This document shows positions 12,101 to 22,729 of a stretch of DNA of 64,000 nucleotides, one piece after another; within the stretch, counting starts at the first letter, position 1; each line of letters begins with the position of its first letter. Source of the DNA: Pelodera strongyloides (Eukaryota > Nematoda > Chromadorea > Rhabditida > Rhabditidae); NCBI GenBank assembly GCA_036852015.1, contig JAANDG010000013.1:248001-312000 (forward strand). Reading direction: 5' to 3'. The position numbers and the translations under genes were made by a program. The notes beneath the pieces were generated by a model. That model was not told the origin of the DNA, did no database searches, and worked only from the letters and a program-made list of their open reading frames with translations.

Positions 12101-13565
12101 TAATTTAACACATTTGTTCTTTGTTTAAAGAGTTATAGCAAATTTCTAGCATTTATGTGCTTAATTTTTCACTAACGAATTGTAAATTTAACGAAAATTA
12201 TTCTTTAAAAATAAAAAAAAGCTGAAAGAAAAACAAATAACAAAAATTTACAAAAGAAATAAAGTAAAAATAAACGAACGGAAAATTTCCGTCGTGATTT
12301 CCCACACAAAAACCTCGGGGAAATTTTTGTATGGAAAAAATTTCCGTTTGGCCGAACGGAAATTTGCAGGCTACAAACTACACGCTCCGTTTGTCGAGAA
12401 TACCGCACTTTTCGCGGAACGGAACATGTTCCGCGACGGAAAGTTTCCGTGCGCCCGAGAATACGGGCTATTGAAGGAGTTTTTTGGAGGGGTTTGAAAT
12501 TGTTTTTCTTCTTATATAAAAGTTTTTGTTTATTTTTATTTTCCCTTTCCTCACCTTCAAAACATAAGCTTTTTTTTGAGCCCAACATGAAAAACCGTCT
12601 TGACATTCCCTTTAAGACAGTATATTTCTGGAAAAATAAACAGAACTTTCGCTATTCCTACCTTTCCCTCTAATTCTGCAAATTTGCTGTTGAAAGTGCC
12701 CTTATATAGAGCAGAGAGAAACGCGCATTGTAAGGCAGCATAGCTCAACAGGTAGAGCGCAAATTGACTGTGAAACGAGAGTTAGGCGTGTTCACGGTGG
12801 GCTCGAATCCCGCCGGTGGCAAACGTTTTTTTATGTTCCATTTCTGCGAGCAAATATTTATGAATGGGATTTGTTGCGTTCACACGCGGCTTCAAACAAA
12901 AAAAGTAAACTCTTCTCCTTTATTTAATAAGATAGTGTTGTGGTGGTTTGGTGACGTATTATTCCATGACCTTTGGTTCAGTCTTTGTCGACGCCGGCGT
13001 CCCGATGCGTACATTTGCTGATCGTTTCCACCGCACTCCGCGTGTATTCAGACAGCAAAGTGACGAGGACGTGGTGGACGGATTGATGAGAATCCTTGTT
13101 AACCGGGTAAGCACTATTGGCGTTCTTTGCTTCCGTAGGGTATCATAGATCCGCTAGTGTTGGAGTGTGACGTTGTTTCGTGCTTAAAGCGAAATACCGG
13201 CCGGTTTTTGAAACGCATCGAGTACACCAGCATGGCCGAAAAAGGAATCAACGAAAAATTTCACTCTAATATATAAATTGGTCACAGCCAATCCGGAGCT
13301 GGTTGGTGCGTGATTCTACGCAGCGATTATTGGTCGGGCGTGCGACACTTTCTACATCTCTAAAAGCATATGATTGTGGTTATGTGTTTTTATCCAGGTG
13401 CATTTGCATGTGACCCGTGGTCGTGATCTGCTTTGGGACGTCGATAGAAGGAGGCCGCGGAAGCGGAGGGCGGATGAGGAGCGGAACCGGGACCCGGAAA
13501 TACCTCAGGCTAGGAACTATTTCCACACGCCATCACTGCAGGACTTGTTCGAGTTTCGTGGGTAG
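9191..13565 (+). CDS. FWFVR-motif protein B, unknown function
   Basis: Five phase-consistent exons: 9191-9319, 9644-9835, 10159-10318, 12982-13106, 13398-13565 (TAG); 257 aa. The start is the first ATG after the TTCAG-containing minisatellite. Residues ~108-130 (CIEWEEEKKRRIADSFWFVR, then DRP) match the motif exons of the gene upstream, so the two are probably tandem paralogues that have diverged elsewhere. Here the motif runs on without an intron into MRKEYLEHVESIVPDRNVEN. The N-terminal part is Ser/acidic; the middle is Val/Glu/Thr-rich; the C-terminal part has a helical segment (SDEDVVDGLMRILVNR) and a basic patch RRRPRKRR that could be a nuclear localisation signal. The 2.66-kb intron 10319-12981 is filled by a foldback element, two SINEs and a TIR element. 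Family not recognised. Confidence 0.7.
10815..11280. mobile_element. Foldback element, 466 bp
   Basis: Both ends read CGCTTTAAAGGGAG / CTCCCTTTAAAGCG, and the inner arms continue as an imperfect inverted repeat (for example TCAGAAATATTACTGTGAAAA and its complement). The palindrome at the ends includes TTTAAA, consistent with a TTAA target. No coding capacity. Confidence 0.85.
11302..11500 (-). mobile_element. tRNA-derived SINE, family 1
   Basis: On the minus strand it begins with a tRNA-like head (TAGCTCAACGGGTAGAGCGT ... GTGGGTTCGAATCCAGC) and ends with the tail seen at 2482 and 12933. It is inside the long intron of FWFVR protein B. The small block CCAGTCGGAGAAGAGCC...CGAACGGCTGGTAT at 11670-11712, also present next to the 2482 copy, follows at a distance. 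Confidence 0.65.
11901..12472. mobile_element. TIR element with repeated GGAACATGTTCC-type motifs
   Basis: Terminal inverted repeats AATAGCCCGTATTCTCGGGC and its complement bound a 572-bp segment. Inside are several copies of GGAACATGTTCC and CGGAAATTTTCCG-like palindromes clustered near both ends, and an AT-rich centre. It has no transposase frame, so it is non-autonomous. Confidence 0.8.
12733..12933 (+). mobile_element. tRNA-derived SINE, family 1 (plus orientation)
   Basis: The head AGGCAGCATAGCTCAACAGG ... GGTGGGCTCGAATCCC matches tRNA A and B boxes. The body ends in AGTAAACTCTTCTCCTTTATTTAATAAGAT. The cloverleaf does not close well, so this is a SINE head rather than a working tRNA gene. 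It ends about 50 bases before the exon at 12982. Confidence 0.7.
13184..13233 (+). repeat. MITE family A, left end only
   Basis: TTAAAGCGAAATACCGGCCGG followed by TTTTTGAAACGCATCGAG, the left terminus of the family found many times between 24 and 58 kb. No right half follows. Intronic in FWFVR protein B. Confidence 0.75.
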
Positions 13566-14296
13566 TTTCGCGAAAACTAATTGTTGGTTTTGTTGTCAGA
13601 TGGTAGATATACATATTATTTTGAGGAAGCTTTCACGGATAGACTGTTCTGCCTTTGTTTATTGTTAAGATGAATTACTGCTTGGATTATTCAAAGTACA
13701 CGCATTATATACAAACATTATGTATAGAAAAAGTGTCGGGCTAACAAATTTACTCAACTCACATACCCGTTGCACATCAATTTTTCATGAACATACCCCC
13801 TTTAAATGAGCTCTGATTCGGTGTCTGTGCCATTAGAGCCGAGTTGCGATACGTGCATACTGTAAGCCAGTCCCCTCCCTAGGCTATAGACGGCAACCGC
13901 GCAACAGCTAATACGTTACGTGGTGTATTGTATTGCGTCTTCGCGGGGCTTTTCCATATGGAATTACTGGCAGCGCGGATTCCAAAATTCCTTATGTACC
14001 TTATGTACTGAGACTGAAACTGAAACGCAAAGATGCTCCAAGTATCGGATTTCCTCATTTGTCAGTCACGGAATTTTCTTATTTTTGCTGTTTGCTGTTG
14101 ATGCTTCTGTATTAGTGTTCACAGAGTGTGATCTTTATGTACATACATTTTGTTTTCTTTTTTTTCTTCATTGTTATCTCTCTTTTTGACTAATTTTTTC
14201 CAAATATACTCATTGTTAGTGGTTCTTTAGTCTAGTATGTTGAGTTTCATTTCATTGTTATTGCTGCATTTCGTTGTTGATTTTGAATGAAGACCC

Positions 14297-14462
14297 CTTT
14301 TAAAGTGGTATAACAGCAGGCCGGCTTTTGAAACGTATGCTGGAAGCTGTGTTCCCAATTGAGTGTATGCAAATAACTGCGCGATTTTATCTTCCAAATT
14401 TTAATTATGTTCATTTGCTTGAAACATATACGGATCCACAAAACCGGCCGTTATATCGCTTT
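14297..14462. repeat. MITE family B copy
   Basis: Ends TTTAAAGTGGTATAACAGC ... GGCCGTTATATCGCTT with CGGCTTTTGAAACG inside the left end. This is a second inverted-repeat family related in layout to family A; other copies or half-copies are at 18934, 27586, 30405, 34140, 36633, 37068, 53083 and 56870. Confidence 0.7.
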
Positions 14463-14586
14463 TTTTTTACTTTCTCAGCTTTCTCATATTGATTCTGCAC
14501 AATTGATCTTGCTCTTTCTTATACTTTTTATTTAATAAGTACTTACGTTATCCCACTCAGTTATATGTGGCCTTGTCAGCACTAGT

Positions 14587-14680
14587 GTCTTATTATATAA
14601 AGGAGAAGAGTTTACTTGGTCTTTTGTTTGTATGCACGAAACGAAAGTCCCCTACGGGCTCTTCGAACGGCTGGTATAAG
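14587..14680 (-). mobile_element. SINE family 1 fragment
   Basis: Has the tail CTTATTATATAAAGGAGAAG at one side and GGGCTCTTCGAACGGCTGGTAT at the other; the tRNA-like head is missing. Confidence 0.6.
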
Positions 14681-14685
14681 GATAA

Positions 14686-14698
14686 ATATATATATATA

Positions 14699-14730
<32 letters not shown>
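14686..14730. repeat. TA microsatellite
   Basis: A nearly pure run of TA dinucleotides. Confidence 0.95.
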
Positions 14731-14732
<2 letters not shown>

Positions 14733-15181
14733 GTACACACTCTTGGTTGATTTGGAATTTTTGTGAGATTATTTGTTGATTTATTATAAACTGTGGCCTT
14801 GAAAGGAGCAACTAGTATAAAGGTGAAAGAGTAATTAATATTTTTGGGAGGGACGTTGCTGTATTATTGTAGAATAAATGAGGGGGAGGAACACTTCACT
14901 GTTCACATGTTTTGTTTTACGATTGAATAAAAAGGGCGGGATGTGTAATTTTAGGTGTACTGTATTAACTGTACTCCTCTAAGTGTGATGTATTTTGCCA
15001 TTCATTTGTTATTTCTTGACATACACGGTAACTTATTTTGGTCCGTTATGTGTGAGTGTATCTTCTAGTTTTTGATTTATATTCCAAGGTATTTGCATTG
15101 AGAGTACGTAATTTTGACAAACACTAAACATTGAGGTGGATTCCCTTTAGGTGTAGTGAATGTGAGTTAGGATCATAAATA

Positions 15182-17027
15182 ATGACTTCAGGGGTTAATC
15201 AGTCATCTCGACGTCGTCTGGTGAAACATTTAAGGTCTGTGTTTCTGGATTCTTCATGCTATTTCCCCATTTCTGACTGGTTGGTTTTGGTTGTCTTGGT
15301 GACGAAGTGACGAGTGGTAGATTGGTAGGCAAGGGCACGACCCAGCCAGGGGACTAAGGTCCCGGCTGTCGTCACGCATGCTTTTGGGAGTTGAAAACCC
15401 ATATTTGTGAAAAGTTTTGAATTTTACCGTAGTTGTTCGTAATTCGATATTTCAATTTGATCACGCCCCATATTTTGAGAAGTAAATTCAGAAATTTGAC
15501 CGAATGCATTTCTTATGTTATGTATGCATAGCATAGGTGAGTATCATGTGCTAAGACTCCGCGCAGCACATTCGTATTCGGACAGTAAGCTTTGAGCTTG
15601 TTCACATTAGTCTTACGGACACATTTCGTATGTGTCCTTACACATTTCTTATGTGTTCTTACGGACACATTTCTTATATGTCCTGTTAGTTTCCTATTTT
15701 CTGAGTTGGAGGTGCGCCATGTGCATGTTTCCAATTTACCTGTATTATAGAAACATACTCGTGTGTTTATAATAATTTGCCTGCAGATGTTTATACTAAC
15801 TTGCCCTTTTGTTTGTTATGTTCTCTCTATTCTATCTTCTCTCTCATATCTCTCGCTCTTTACGTCTCTGCAACCAACCTTATGATAATTTCCTACAAAA
15901 TTATTCGCCACATTTTCTTTCGCGCTCTGTAAGGATCGATAGCTGATGGGCTTTTTAAATTTAAATATTTAAGTTAAGTTTAAGTTAAAAGTTGAAGTTG
16001 AAGTATTTAATTTAAAAAAAAGTTAAAACTTTAAAACTTGTTATTGACAGCGCTTATTAGCCAGCTGCATTTTTAACCGAGTGTTTGTAAGGCCAGAGGC
16101 CCAAGGGGATATTGTGGGCCCTGGGTCTCTGATTGCTGGATGGCCCCGTGTGTTCCGGCCATTATGTCAAGCGAATGGAATACAGCACCTGGCTGTGACC
16201 CGAGAACTAGCTAAACAAGGCTTAATTCCTAAAAAAGGTATTATTTTCTCGTTGTGACGTTTGTATAAGCGTAAAAACGCGAAATTAAATTAATAAAAAG
16301 TTATTATTTCTCCGGTGTTCATATTCATGAACATGAAAAAAACAACAATATTCTGACAATTTCTCGGATATGCATATGAGATATGCGACAGGATATCTCA
16401 AAAACATGGCATAAAACTCATACCCTATGGAGTAATTAGCCAAAACTACCAAAAAACGGCCACCGCAGCCTAACCCACAAATTTTGTTTTTGGCAAACTA
16501 TCGTGTTTTGCCCAAACGGATGGATTTCATGTAGTTGTGACGTTTACTGATAATGCGCGTAACATACTCTGTTTCTGTATAATTCAGACTAATCATTAAC
16601 ATTAGCGGATTCGCCGGAAATGCGAATCAGCGTTTTCTAATTTTATCTGTCGAGCCTTCTTCACGATTCTGAAGTGGGGGATTTGTAGTCATCTACAACG
16701 TATACGGTATTACTCAGGACATTTCGATTCACACAATCTCTTCGCAACCTTTTGCTTATAAGTCTAAATGCATATCAATCGTCTGTAGGTTTTTAAATGC
16801 TCAATAGTAAGACAAATGTGTTACATGATTGACAAGTTTATGGGAAGTTTTCATAGTTTAATTATTGAATGTTGTTGTTTTCATCTTGCAATTGCGACGC
16901 TAGTTTTACGAGAAGTACTTCATGACTCCACATTATCTAATTAGGACGTTACCCGCACGGTGCTCGTGTCGCCACCCGCCGGTTCGCGCGCGCTGTTCGA
17001 AACATAGATTCGTATACCATACCATAG
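15182..17027 (+). CDS. Tentative small three-exon gene (~93 aa)
   Basis: Proposed exons 15182-15234, 16092-16237 and 16945-17027 (TAG) join in phase. The first, MTSGVNQSSRRRLVKHLR, follows a CCTTTAG acceptor by about 30 bases. The middle exon is the best evidence: it is open, GC-richer than its surroundings, and reads PEAQGDIVGPGSLIAGWPRV then FRPLCQANGIQHLAVTRELA before a GT donor. Its frame is also open back to a stronger acceptor at 16050, but using that would require another upstream exon of phase 0. The last exon is basic (RYPHGARVATRRFARAVRN) and could instead be one of the GC-rich islands common here. No family is recognised and the model may be wrong at either end. Confidence 0.35.
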
Positions 17028-20014
17028 GGTATCGACTACCGTAATTCTCCGTATGCTTTTTATTCGCTCTTTTCACTTATTCTGCAACCTTAGCTATCAT
17101 CACAAAATATCAGATATTCGGATACTCCTAAAAGACATATACGTATTTCCCATGTGTTTATTTATCGTTTCCCGCTGCTGAAGGAACTTCAGTTAATGCA
17201 CTCTCAGCATCAGCCAGTCGAAATTAGATTATGCTGCTGTTGGCTGCAATCAAATGTTATATTCATCCTAAATCATAACATTACTTCTCACATAAGTTGT
17301 ACGAGTCAAAGATTAGAGCACAGCTTCAAAAAAAAAATGCACAAAGAACGATCAATTGTCGTGGTTTGCACCTGGCTATGGTGTACCGTATTCGCAATTA
17401 ATGTACCACAATTAAACACAGCATATGCAAGTGTTTCGTACTTTACCTCGAGGCCTCGAGCGAAATATGCCTACCGTATGCTTGTTAGTAACTAATCGTT
17501 GTACCCAATTGCAGCCAGCAAATCCTGCTCTTCTGCACTTGTCTTTAGAAATGAGAAAAACAATTATTTTGGTGAACAGTTCGAAATAATGAGATGTGAG
17601 ACCTACGTGGTGTACGATGTCTACCAAACAATCCTTACCACTCTACTTTTATTGTCCAAACGTGATGTCTGGCCTCTCAGCTTTATGCTTGAATTGCTAT
17701 AGGCTGCTTTGTTCGCTTTTTGTTGCTTGTTTAGTGTTGTGTGGTCATTGTTCTCTTCGTATTTATTTATGACTTTTCTTTGCTTTTTTGTACCTCCTTT
17801 ACGGGCATCATTCCAAGACATCGGCTAAGTGTTACTTGCACCTATGTCGTTTTTAATAATCCACAAACATACCCATACAGTCCGTGCTATTTATATACAA
17901 ACATTATATACACATGATACGTATTAATTTCTCGCATGAAGTGACTACTCCTATAACACAGTCGCTTCGTTGCACGCAACAAAAACCGCACAATCGCCGC
18001 GCCGCCATACCCCGCCGCGCTTATTTTATCGCGCGGCAAGTGCGCTGAGTTTCATCAGTGTATTGCTTGTGAAGTACCTGATCTTATCTTCCTCCTCTTT
18101 TTAAACATACTTATTCTTTTACTAGGTCGGAGCTTTTGTCTTACCTAATGACTTTCTAATTGCAGTATTTGAAAATTTTACTTTTACTTTCGTACTTTTC
18201 CAGGACCATTCTTTTCATAATTGCTCTCACCATTAATTTTCCCAGAAAAATGCCCGGTTTCTGTGTGAATTTAATGAATGTATGATGATGGGACGTGGTG
18301 ACTTTTCATTAGCGAGAGATGACAGAAACCCCAACGCATAAAGAGACCTAGGTCCTAGGCCAACCCCTGAGGCCGAGCATTTCATACAGCCATAAAGCCT
18401 CGCATCCCTAAGCAAAACTTCCCAGCGCCTTAATTTGTTTAGCTTCTTTAGTCCGCAGCCTGAGAACTTTGCCAACTCTCCCAGGATTAATAATCATGTG
18501 CATTGAAGGAAAGGGTATATATTACGGTAGAAATTTAATGCGAAAATAAATGAGAGCCATTTATGTCAAATTTCAAAGTAGAAAGATGCTAATATTTTGA
18601 CGAAATCATTTTGTTCGGCAATCTTTAGCCTGCTAATCGAACGCCAACTAGAACTCCGACAACAGTTGCCATGTTCAGAAATGCAGGTAAAAAATTGAAC
18701 TGAATTTTCAATGTGTATTTCACAGGGCAAAAGTCGGAATGACTTTTGCGCGTAAGTCTGATCATGTAAAATGAGTAAGTACATAACTTCTTGTGTAACT
18801 TTGTGACACTAATGAATATCCGGTATCCCGTGACAAGAGCGAAAACCGGTAATTTGAAGACACGCTTGCCATCTCCTTTTTAGCTTCTAATCCTAAGGTT
18901 AGTGCTGTGCGACGATGAGTAATAGTCTTGATTAAAGCGATATAACATCCGGTTTCTAAAACGTGTGCTCGACGCTGTATACCCATGTAGTGTGTGCAAG
19001 CTGCGCGATATGTTTAAAACCGCGCAGTCTCAAGCGTCAGCCAAGCATGGCGGACCCCGTAGTGCACTCGAGATGCGCGCCAGGGGTGCGCCAAATGTGT
19101 ACAATTCTTCTCCCTTACCTACCTCGGAAAATCCTCCCGGATAGTGTTTTGGGAGTTATTAACAGTTTTGTTTACCTGCACATTATTTAATACTCTGTCA
19201 TGATATTCTTCCCTAAATGTTCTTGTTCCACAAATTTGTCCTTCGGCACGTCGCCCAGTTTTGTCTCAAAGTATTATATTTCACTTCCCTCTTTACTTTT
19301 TCTTTCACTTGTTCATGAAATGTCCATAGTGGGGAAAGTTTTTTATGTGAATCACGTTTAGTTTCTGCTTGACAGAACCCCTTTCTCTGTGTTGTTTTCG
19401 TGTTTTCCCCGATGCGTTAATTGGGCCAATAGTGTTTTTGGACGCGATTTGTTTTACCTTAGCTTTACACTTGGCCTCTAGGTTTTATTTGTTTATCTTA
19501 TTATATAAAGTTGGGAGCTTTGTTTGTTTGTTTGTTTGATTGATTGTGTGTTTGGATGATGTGCGTTACGCTCAGGAAGTAATGTTGGTTCAGAAGTTCA
19601 TGTTCCCATGCACTGATCCATCTCACATCCCGAGCGCCCCTCTCACAAAAGCCCAAAAAAGGCTGCATCTATGGAATGCATCGCATATCAGCCGTATGTG
19701 TCGGCGGCGCTCAAAGTAACGAATAAGCTACAAAGAACATTAAAATCTAGAGCAACAAAAAGGACAACGGAGCGAGGATTTTAACATATGACCCATTCTC
19801 TAATTTTTTGTAACTACTTTTTAATCCACGTTTCACGTATGCATAAAATAAAATAAATGTAATAGAAAGTCGCCTCGGGCGGCGTAGCCGGCTGGTTACA
19901 TATAAAAAAATAGATCTCCTGTCGTGTATCATGTAATGCGTTAAAATTTGACCTCACAACATGTTGGTTTCTACATTGATTCCAAGCTAAGGTGAGTATG
20001 TAAGTATGTAAGTA
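17028..20014. other. Intergenic, no supported gene
   Basis: AT-rich sequence with a family B MITE end at 18934-19016 and a fragment CTTATTATATAAAG followed by TTTG repeats near 19498-19560. Long frames on either strand here lack splice sites or compositional support. Confidence 0.5.
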
Positions 20015-22729
20015 TCATATCCCCAGTGGAATGATATTAGGTAATCTGCCATATTATTTAATCAGAGAAGATAGGGTGTGTAAAAAAGGGGGTGGGTGTT
20101 GCATTCTTGTAAAGAAAAGTCTTCTTTGGAGAAGGGTTGGGTCCAAGTCAACTAATAATTTTGATTATCTTTGCATTGACTTGGAAGACGTATTATATGC
20201 TTCTCAGCTTCGTCTTATTATAGTTTACCGTGCTCCCTCGTGTAACAGTAATTCAGTTGATAATATGCCCTTATATGATGCACTTGCATCTCTTCTTTCA
20301 GATGGTAAACCATCCGTACTAGTAGGAGATATTAACGTAAATGTCAACATTACGAATGGGACCTTCTCAAATAAGTATGGCCAGCATTTTCTTAACTTTG
20401 TTGAATCTCTAGACCTCACATCCCATATTAACCAGGCCACCCGTAAAGGAAACCAATTAGACTATTTGCTAAGTACATCTCCCAGTCTTATAACAAAATC
20501 AGAAGTTTCTCCTCCTTTAGCAGACCATCACTCTATAACTTTTACGTGCATTTTTCCTCAACCCGAGAACCAGTCTAGACTTATCCGTAATTATAGACAT
20601 GCAAATTGGGCTATCATACAGGATAATTTGAATATTGACTGGATTTCCGCTCTCTGCCCATACAGTGATTGAATAACTGTATGCAAATTTCTGTTCAATT
20701 GTTACTTCTGTTATTGATCAACATGTACCGTATACGAGAATTCATATGAAAACAGAGCAATATCCCAAGCACATTCAAAAATTAATTCATCATAAGAATC
20801 GTTTATCTCGTAGTTATATTTGCACCCCAAATGCACAATCTAATCTCGAATTGGTCCGTATTTCTGCCATTCTACAAAATCACATAAGAAAATTTCTCGC
20901 TGCTAAAGAAAAGAAAAACTTTGGCAGAAATTTTGGAAGCAAACGATTTTATAATTATGTAAATTCTCGGATTCGTTCAAAGGAGTCTATGGCAGCAATT
21001 TATGATTCGAATAACAATTCTATGGCTTATGGTAAAAAAGAAAAATCTGAATTGCTTTCGAAACAATTTTTGTCTGTTTTTACCCATGATAACGGAAACT
21101 TTCCTACAGTTATAGAAACAAATACGAGGTTTCAACATTGTTTAATGAGAACTCTTTTACCATATGAGGTAGAAAAGGAACTCAGCAATCTCAAATTCTC
21201 CTTATCTGATACTTCTGATAAAATTCCTCAATTATTCCTCAAAAAGTGCCGCCAACAATTAGCAGAACCATTGTCCTATATATTTAATCTATCTGTTGAG
21301 CAAGTTGTAGTTCCTAGTGTTTGGAAACAAGGGCTTGTCACACCGATTCCAAAAACAAAAAAACCACGCTACCCGTTGACTACAGACCAATTACTATATT
21401 ACCTTCCACTAGCAAATGTCTCGAAAAGTTTGTATTGAGAGAACTTCAAAAATGGATGAAAAGGCTTAATATTCTTCCACCTGAGCAATACGGTTTGTAA
21501 AAGGGAAAAGTCTCGATCTCCAGCTCTTAGAATGTCAACATATGTATGTGCAACAAATTGATGACGGAGGCTATGTAGATGTCATATACATCGATTTAGC
21601 TAAAGCGTTTGATTCTGTGAGTCATGAAAAGTTGATTTATAAGATCCAATCTCTTGGCCTACCAACCCAACTTGTGCATTGGATTCAATCCTACTTAGAG
21701 AACAGAACTTTTCGTGTAAAAGTAGATGATGTGCTTTCGGATGAATATCCCGCACCTTCTGGTGTTCCTCAGGGAGGAGTCCTAAGCCCAACTCTATTTA
21801 TATTGTATCTTTCTGACTTACCCAAATGTTTAGCTTGTTGTCCTAACGTCAAGGTTTCTATTTTGCTGATGACGTAAAACTTTTCTACGATACTCTAATA
21901 CCTCTTCATCGTTGGTTGATGAACTTGATTTATGCCTGCGTAAATTAGAAGAATACTGCGTAAAATGGCAATTGAAAATTGCGCCTCTTAAATGTGCTTC
22001 CTTACATATTGGTCGAAACAACCCTCACAATTTTTATAGCATACAAGGCCAGCTTGTGAAATCCAAAAATTCGGCGCGTGACTTAGGCGTAATATTTGAC
22101 GAGTCCTTGTCCTTTTCTGAACATATCTCCATTACCACAACTAAGGCACTCCGCTGCTTCTATGGTATAAATAGTACACTCCAACTAAGAGACCCCCGTC
22201 TTCTCATAAAGGCTTACAATGTATGGGTTCTACCTATACTCGAATTTGCCTCATGTGTTTGGAATCCATACTTATCGATCCATATAAAACAACTGGAAGA
22301 TGTACAGGCTACAATTACGTGGATCATTTTCAAAAAATGTGCAAAAACAGGTATTATTATTCCGAAATACTCTGAACGGCTCAAGATATTGGGTCTAAAA
22401 AGTTTACAAGAACGGCGCATTCAAAAGATCTCATTACATCTTTCAAAGTCATAAAGCGCGAGGTGGATATAGATAGTAGTAAATACTATGCGTGGAGGCC
22501 AATGAGCAGATCAAGCTACTTTAATCTGAGTATTGAATTCAGTCGCAAAAATGTCAAATTTCACTCTTTCTTTATAAGAACGGCGAGGTGGCTTTCAAAC
22601 GTAAATTTTCCGCTAGACGCGCTAGTGTCACAAAATTCTCATGTCTTTAAGAAAAAACTGAAAGCAATTGATATCCTTGAATGTCTCGGAGTTGAAAAAA
22701 TGGAAAACATTATCTCTGTTAACCGTTGA
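20015..22729 (+). mobile_element. Degenerate CR1/jockey-like LINE, 5'-truncated
   Basis: A non-LTR retrotransposon remnant. The first part (20031-20672) is the C-terminal portion of an APE-type endonuclease: VLVGDIN and the ADHHSITF motif (usual SDHH). The reverse transcriptase follows: FSLSDTSDKIP, then YIDLAKAFDSVSHEKL, GVPQGGVLSPTLFILYLSDL, and the catalytic FADD, which lies one frame away at 21858-21880. The C-terminal part has RDLGVIFDESLSFSEHI and FFIRTARWLS, typical of CR1/jockey-type elements. The reading frame shifts at least four times (near 20672, 21440, 21850 and 22450), and a stop interrupts the region near 21497. The endonuclease N-terminus and any ORF1 are missing, so the copy is dead. 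Clade assignment is from motifs only. Confidence 0.85.

Larger units (their letters stand above)
13566..15181. other. Intergenic spacer with MITE and SINE fragments
   Basis: No supported exon. It contains a family B MITE (14297-14462), a SINE tail fragment (14587-14680) and a TA microsatellite. AATAAA motifs occur near 14873 and 14926 but cannot be tied to a gene. Confidence 0.5.

Noticed and set aside
4858..13565. Operon of the RS-rich gene and the two FWFVR genes
   Set aside because: Gaps of 0.8-1.0 kb are longer than the roughly 100-bp spacing typical of nematode operons; same strand alone is weak evidence.
17154..19190. Several 60-110 codon frames in the 17-19 kb intergenic stretch
   Set aside because: Random-length frames with no splice-site support, no recognisable protein features and AT-rich intergenic composition.
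20015..22729. Intact retrotransposon or host gene with reverse transcriptase
   Set aside because: At least four frameshifts and a stop break the frame, and the endonuclease N-terminus is missing.
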